A DNA stretch of 9,626 bases from Micropepsaceae bacterium (GTDB taxonomy: Bacteria > Pseudomonadota > Alphaproteobacteria > Micropepsales > Micropepsaceae). The notes under the pieces are model-generated. The model worked only from the letters and a program-made list of their open reading frames with translations. It had not been told where the DNA came from and searched no databases. Made by a program: the position numbers and the translations under genes. This document shows positions 5,707 to 9,626 of the stretch, one piece after another. How positions within the stretch are numbered: the first letter of the stretch is position 1; each line of letters begins with the position of its first letter. The DNA lies in the NCBI GenBank assembly GCA_025450355.1, contig JANWHR010000155.1, positions 1-9,626 on the forward strand, read 5' to 3'.

Positions 5707-8700
5707 ATGAATCTGTCCGAGATTTTCATCAAACGTCCGATCATGACCGTTCTGCTCATGGCGGCGCTGCTTCTGGGCGGGATTGCAAGCTATTTCTCCC
5801 TGCCGGTCAACGAGTTGCCCAACGTCGATTTCCCCACAATTGTGGTGACGGCGCAAATTCCGGGAATGGATGCCGCGACCATGGGTTCGGCGGTCGCGAC
5901 CCCGCTGGAAACCCAGTTCACGCTGATTCCCGGCCTCGACAGCATGAATTCGGTCAGCATCCTGGGCACAACCCAGATCACGCTGACCTTCCGCCTCGAC
6001 CGCAACATCGATGGGGCTGCGCTCGACGTTCAATCGGCCATTTCGTCTGCCACGCGCCAGCTTCCGCCAAGCATGCCGACGCCGCCGACGTTCCGCAAAA
6101 TCAATCCGGCCGAGTCGCCGGTCATGAACATCACCGTCACCTCGCCGACTTTATCGACAAGGGTGGTGGATGAATATGCGGAAACCCTGATCGTCCGCTC
6201 GATCTCGACCATTTCTGGCGTTGCCAGTGTTGACATCTACGGTCAGGCGCACCCCGCGGTCCGGATCCAGATTGACCCTAACAAGCTGGCGGCCCGCAGC
6301 ATTGGCATCGATCAGGTCATCACCGCCATTCGCAACATGAACGTCAATCTGGCCACGGGCACGCTGGATGGCCCCACCCGTGCGGCGGTCATCCAGGCGG
6401 ACGGGCAGCTGTTCAAGGCGGCGCAGTTTGAAGATCAGATTATCGCCTACAGCAAGGGAGCGCCGGTTCGCCTCAAAGACGTTGGACGCGCCATCGACAG
6501 CGTGGACAACAAGTGGTTGTCGGGTCTGTACAACGGCGAAACCGGAGTCACGCTCGGGGTCAACCGGCAACCCGGTTCGAACACCATCACGGTTGTAAAT
6601 GCGGTCAAGGCAAAACTGGAACAGCTGAAGACCCAGCTTCCGCCCTCGATTTCGATGCAGATCACGCTCGACCGCAGCGACGGCATCAAGAATTCGGTTC
6701 GCGACGTGCAGGTGACGTTGCTGCTCGCCGCGCTTTTGGTCGTGGGCGTGATCTTCGCCTTTCTGCGCACGGCATCCGCCACGTTCATTCCCGCGATCGC
6801 GCTACCGATCACCGTCATCGGCACCTTCGCCGGAATGTCATTCTTCGGCTACAGCCTCGACAATCTCTCGCTGATGGCGCTGACGCTTTCGGTCGGCTTC
6901 GTTGTGGACGATGCCATCGTGATGCTGGAAAACATCATGCGTCACATCGAAGGCGGAATGCATCCGATGCGAGCCTCGCTGATCGGCTCGAAGGAAATCT
7001 CCTTCACGATCCTTTCGATGACGGCATCGCTCGCCTGCGTCTTCATTCCGATCCTGTTCATGGGCGGCATTGTCGGACGGCTGCTGCACGAATTCGCCGT
7101 CACCATCGTGATCACAATTCTGATCTCGGGCCTGGTTTCGGTCACTTTGACGCCTATGCTGTGCAGCCGCCTCATCAAACCAATACGCCAGGGTCATTCC
7201 GAACGACACGGCTGGTTCTACCGGTTGAGCGAAACCGGGTTCAATGCGATGCAGCGCGGTTATCAACGCAGCCTCAACTGGTGTTTGCGTCACCGCCAAT
7301 TTACGCTTGGAGTGTTTGCGGCGAGTCTGGTGGCGACCGTATTCCTGTTCCGGATCATGCCCGCCGATTTCCTGCCCGCCGACGATGTCGGCAGGCTCTA
7401 TGCCTTTACCGAAGGCGCCAACGGCATCTCGTTCGAAGAGATGAAGCGTCATCAGGACGAAGCCGCGCACATCGTGTGGAGTGATCCCAACGTTGCGGGC
7501 GCGATGTCGTCGGTGGGTTCGGGCGGAGCGCGCGGTGGCTCCAATCAGGGTTATTTCTCGATCGTGCTGAAGCCGCGCGATCGGCGCCTCGGAATCAACG
7601 CGGTGATGGCCGAGCTGCGGCGGAAATTTGCGAAAATTCCCGGGCTGAACGTCTATCTGCAGAACCGTCCGGTGATCACCATTGGCGGTCTGATCAGCAA
7701 GGCGCAATATCAGTACACGTTGCAGGACGGCGATACGCAGGAGCTTTACAACTGGGCCGCCCGGCTGAAGACCGAACTGGCGGCAACACCGGGGTTTCTT
7801 GACGTTACCTCCGACCTCGATCTGTCCACGCCGTCGGTGCATGTCGGCGTCGATCGCGACCGCGCCAATGCCCTCGGGATTTCCATGAATGAGCTCGAGA
7901 GTGCGCTGAGCGCTTCATTCGGGGGCGAGCAGGTTTCGATCATCAATACCCCCTCCGATCAGTTCAGGGTCTGGCTGGAACTGCTGCCGCAATACCAGCA
8001 GGATGCGAACTCGCTGGATCGGTTGTTCCTGACCGGGCAAAACATCGGGGCGTTGAGTTCGACTGCGAATGGTTCGCTGGTGCCAATGTCGGCGGTCACG
8101 AACCTTAAAAATGGATCTTCTGCGCTCGCGGTGAATCATTTCGGCGAATTGCCTGCCGTCACCATCTCGTTCAGCCTGCCGCCAGGCGTCGCGTTGAGCG
8201 ACGCGGTTGACAAAATCGACGCGCTGAAATCCAGGATCGGCATGCCGGCTTCGGTCATCACCAACTTTCAGGGGACCGCCCAGGCGTTCCAGCAGTCGAT
8301 GCAGGGCATGGGCTACCTGCTGCTCGGCGCCGTGCTCGTTGTCTATATTATCCTCGGAATCCTGTACGAGAGCCTGATCCATCCGCTGACCATTCTCTCC
8401 GGATTGCCATCGGCGGCGACCGGCGCGCTCATCACGCTTTACCTGTTCCACATTCCGCTGTCCCTCTATGCGTTCGTCGGCATGATCATGCTGGTCGGCA
8501 TCGTGAAAAAGAATGCCATCATGATGATCGACTTTGCGCTCGTCCGCGAACGCGAACACGGGGTGGATGCGAGGACTGCAATCGCAGAAGCGGCGCTGAT
8601 CCGGTTCCGGCCGATCATGATGACCACGATGGCCGCCCTGATGGGCAGTCTTCCCATTGCGTTGGGGATTGGCGAAGGTGGTGCAAGCCGCCAGCCGCTG

Positions 8701-8841
8701 GGCCTTGCCGTGGTAGGCGGCCTGGTGTTGAGCCAGATGCTGACGCTTTACATCACGCCGGTGATCTACGGTTACCTTGACCGCGCGGGAAAATTTGCAG
8801 GCCGGAACTTCACATCCCGGGCCGAAGTTCCGGCCGAATAG
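5707..8841 (+). CDS. RND efflux pump, inner-membrane permease subunit (HAE1 family, MdtB/MdtC-like)
   Basis: This is a 1044-residue protein, the normal length for AcrB/MdtC-type pumps, which export drugs or other amphiphiles using the proton gradient as trimers in a tripartite envelope complex. The start MNLSEIFIKRPIMT is the classic family N-terminus, followed by TM1 (about 12-30) and the periplasmic porter domain (LPNVDFPTIVV, PPTFRKINPAESPVM). TM helices resume at about 337. The proton-relay residues all appear: D401 and D402 in GFVVDDAIVMLEN, K935 in GIVKKNAIMM, and R966 and T973 in RFRPIMMTT. The second half begins at about 530 (PADFLPADDVG). Overall resemblance is strongest to MdtC/MuxC pumps by recalled sequence. 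The Shine-Dalgarno is weak: AAGGG at 5685-5689 is 17 bases from ATG. No adaptor (membrane-fusion protein) gene flanks it; the neighbours are an autotransporter and a GNAT gene. Substrate is unknown. Confidence 0.95.
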   Translation: MNLSEIFIKRPIMTVLLMAALLLGGIASYFSLPVNELPNVDFPTIVVTAQIPGMDAATMGSAVATPLETQFTLIPGLDSMNSVSILGTTQITLTFRLDRNIDGAALDVQSAISSATRQLPPSMPTPPTFRKINPAESPVMNITVTSPTLSTRVVDEYAETLIVRSISTISGVASVDIYGQAHPAVRIQIDPNKLAARSIGIDQVITAIRNMNVNLATGTLDGPTRAAVIQADGQLFKAAQFEDQIIAYSKGAPVRLKDVGRAIDSVDNKWLSGLYNGETGVTLGVNRQPGSNTITVVNAVKAKLEQLKTQLPPSISMQITLDRSDGIKNSVRDVQVTLLLAALLVVGVIFAFLRTASATFIPAIALPITVIGTFAGMSFFGYSLDNLSLMALTLSVGFVVDDAIVMLENIMRHIEGGMHPMRASLIGSKEISFTILSMTASLACVFIPILFMGGIVGRLLHEFAVTIVITILISGLVSVTLTPMLCSRLIKPIRQGHSERHGWFYRLSETGFNAMQRGYQRSLNWCLRHRQFTLGVFAASLVATVFLFRIMPADFLPADDVGRLYAFTEGANGISFEEMKRHQDEAAHIVWSDPNVAGAMSSVGSGGARGGSNQGYFSIVLKPRDRRLGINAVMAELRRKFAKIPGLNVYLQNRPVITIGGLISKAQYQYTLQDGDTQELYNWAARLKTELAATPGFLDVTSDLDLSTPSVHVGVDRDRANALGISMNELESALSASFGGEQVSIINTPSDQFRVWLELLPQYQQDANSLDRLFLTGQNIGALSSTANGSLVPMSAVTNLKNGSSALAVNHFGELPAVTISFSLPPGVALSDAVDKIDALKSRIGMPASVITNFQGTAQAFQQSMQGMGYLLLGAVLVVYIILGILYESLIHPLTILSGLPSAATGALITLYLFHIPLSLYAFVGMIMLVGIVKKNAIMMIDFALVREREHGVDARTAIAEAALIRFRPIMMTTMAALMGSLPIALGIGEGGASRQPLGLAVVGGLVLSQMLTLYITPVIYGYLDRAGKFAGRNFTSRAEVPAE

Positions 8842-8899
8842 TGGGAATGTGAACTGGCTGATGGGATAGTAGCCAGATCAAAATGGGCCGAGCGCGCGA

Positions 8900-9388
8900 A
8901 TGAACGCGAAGCTATTCCGTCGATTGACGAGACCAGAAGACGCCACATCCGTAGAAAACCTCGTCCGGTTGACTGGCGTTTTCAGCCCGGCGGAAATCCA
9001 GATTGCCCGCGAGCTGGTGGAGGAAAACCTCGCGCGGGGGGACGATGCCTCCGGCTACCGGTTTCTCATTGCGGATGGCGGGCAGGGTATCGATGGATAT
9101 ACCTGCTACGGCCCGATTTCCGGCACGGAACGGCGTTTTGAGCTGTACTGGATTGCGGTCAGCCCACGGTCGCGCGGCACAGGGCTTGCCGAGCGGCTTT
9201 TGGCCGCCACAGAAGACGCAGTCCGCGACGAGGATGGTCCGTGGCTCTTCGCCGAAACATCAACGCGGGAGGACTACGCCCCAGCGCGCCGCTTTTACGG
9301 GGCGCACGGCTATTGTCTGCTGGCGGAGATTCCGGACTGGCACGCCGATGGCGACGGATTGGCGATTTATGGCAAGCGTCTGAAGTGA
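8900..9388 (+). CDS. GNAT-family N-acetyltransferase, substrate unknown
   Basis: This is a 162-residue protein from ATG 8900 to TGA 9386-9388, of normal single-domain GNAT length. The family core is visible: strand ELYWIAV (81-87), then the acetyl-CoA pyrophosphate-binding loop R90-S-R-G-T-G-L-A97 (the R/Q-x-x-G-x-G/A motif A) and its helix AERLLAATEDAV, strand WLFAETS (115-121), and the closing helix with RRFYGAHGY (130-138). GNAT enzymes move acetyl from acetyl-CoA to an amine on small molecules, peptides or proteins; nothing here sets the acceptor. The start lacks a strong ribosome-binding site (GAG seven bases upstream). It lies 58 bases after the pump stop on the same strand, so it could be co-transcribed with it, and is followed three bases later by a terminator hairpin. 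The protein is soluble, with no signal peptide. Confidence 0.88.
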   Translation: MNAKLFRRLTRPEDATSVENLVRLTGVFSPAEIQIARELVEENLARGDDASGYRFLIADGGQGIDGYTCYGPISGTERRFELYWIAVSPRSRGTGLAERLLAATEDAVRDEDGPWLFAETSTREDYAPARRFYGAHGYCLLAEIPDWHADGDGLAIYGKRLK

Positions 9389-9391
9389 AAA

Positions 9392-9409
9392 GGGCGGTCA
9401 TGGCCGCCC
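9392..9409. terminator. Bidirectional terminator hairpin between convergent genes
   Basis: GGGCGG (9392-9397) pairs with CCGCCC (9404-9409) around a six-base loop; the stem can extend by AA/TT pairs if one C (9410) bulges. It lies between the convergent GNAT gene (+) and the small protein gene (-). Read leftward it is followed by a T-run (TTTT, the complement of AAAA 9388-9391), so it fits a terminator for the minus-strand gene best; rightward the tail is only TTCC. Confidence 0.6.
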
Positions 9410-9425
9410 CTTCCAAGAAGCAGGT

Positions 9426-9626
9426 CTATTCTGCGGGCGCAGAGGGATTGGCGGGGACCGTTTGCCACTGCCCGTTGCAGGAGCGGACATAAGGGTAATA
9501 GCCCTGTGGATTCCCGCAGTAATACCAGTCGCCAGGATCTGGAGCTGCCGTGGCCGGAGGAGCGTATGAGGGAGCAGGAGGCGCGTATGCGGGAGCAGGA
9601 GGCGCCCCATAGCCCTGCTGGACCAC
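9426..9626 (-). CDS. C-terminal part of a small Pro/Ala/Tyr-rich, probably exported protein of unknown function
   Basis: The minus-strand frame is open from the window edge (9626) to TAG at 9428-9426, giving 66 residues. The edge codon GTG is not taken as the start, so the gene is reported as 5' truncated. It begins with Gln/Gly/Tyr and a Pro/Ala/Tyr repeat (APPAPAYAPPAPSYAPPA) and then has a compact C-terminal motif W34-Y-Y-C37...GYYPYV...C50...W54...VP. I recall this WYYC–PxGYYPYV–C–W pattern, with two conserved cysteines, from the C-termini of many uncharacterised proteobacterial envelope proteins. The two cysteines may form a disulfide, which would suit the periplasm. An N-terminal signal cannot be seen here. 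It is convergent with the GNAT gene and has its own terminator. I do not know a function. Confidence 0.72.
   Translation of the reverse strand: MVQQGYGAPPAPAYAPPAPSYAPPATAAPDPGDWYYCGNPQGYYPYVRSCNGQWQTVPANPSAPAE
9562..9603 (-). repeat. Two tandem 21-bp units encoding APPAPxY
   Basis: Bases 9562-9582 and 9583-9603 are 20/21 identical. As 21 is a multiple of three, unit changes keep the frame and add or remove seven residues (APPAPAY or APPAPSY). A partial third unit (APPA) follows in the protein. Copy-number change by slippage is plausible. Confidence 0.75.

Noticed and set aside
5670..6173. Upstream ATG at 5670 as a start for a small gene overlapping the pump
   Set aside because: It is in a different frame from the pump, low in recognisable features, and the pump's family-typical N-terminus at 5707 explains the sequence.
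8854..8876. CTGGCT/AGCCAG inverted repeat between the pump and the GNAT gene
   Set aside because: Six base pairs with an 11-base loop and no T-tract; too weak to call a terminator or operator.

Overview
The window is high-GC, Gram-negative DNA. Gram-negative character is supported by an autotransporter beta-barrel, an RND-type inner-membrane efflux pump, an outer-membrane-factor remnant and a lipobox lipoprotein. GC content, codon use, the Gly/Tyr-rich small lipoprotein and the autotransporter style suggest an alphaproteobacterium (Acetobacteraceae, Rhizobiales or relatives). This is inference; there is no rRNA or phylogenetic marker in the window.

Layout from left to right. 1-976 (+) is the 3' part of a secreted-type beta-propeller gene related to virginiamycin B lyase (Vgb), followed by a strong hairpin terminator at 1002-1024. 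1046-1562 is a genetic scar: on the minus strand are pieces of the 3' half of an RND outer-membrane factor gene (NodT/OprM type, with an internal deletion and a frameshift), fused head-to-head to the 3' end of a TetR-family regulator gene on the plus strand. 1582-1863 (-) is a small Gly/Tyr-rich lipoprotein. The 257-bp divergent intergenic region 1864-2120 holds a perfect 9-bp inverted repeat at 2030-2052. 2121-5549 (+) is a 1142-residue classical autotransporter with a Sec signal peptide, a repeat-rich passenger and a C-terminal barrel. 5707-8841 (+) is a complete 1044-residue RND pump of the MdtB/MdtC type without an adjacent adaptor gene. 8900-9388 (+) is a GNAT acetyltransferase. A two-way terminator hairpin at 9392-9409 separates it from 9426-9626 (-), the C-terminal part of a small Pro/Ala/Tyr-rich protein that runs off the window.

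Functional reading: the window is largely a cell-envelope region (surface protein, lipoprotein, efflux), but no multi-gene operon is evident. The pump is complete in its proton-relay residues yet has no membrane-fusion protein or intact outer-membrane factor beside it, and the only efflux partner sequences visible are the decayed ones about 4 kb away. The points most worth a second look are the deletion scar, the pair of phage-fibre-like modules inside the autotransporter passenger, and the perfect palindrome in the autotransporter leader. I see no CRISPR array, insertion sequence, tRNA or rRNA, and no clear novel multi-gene system.
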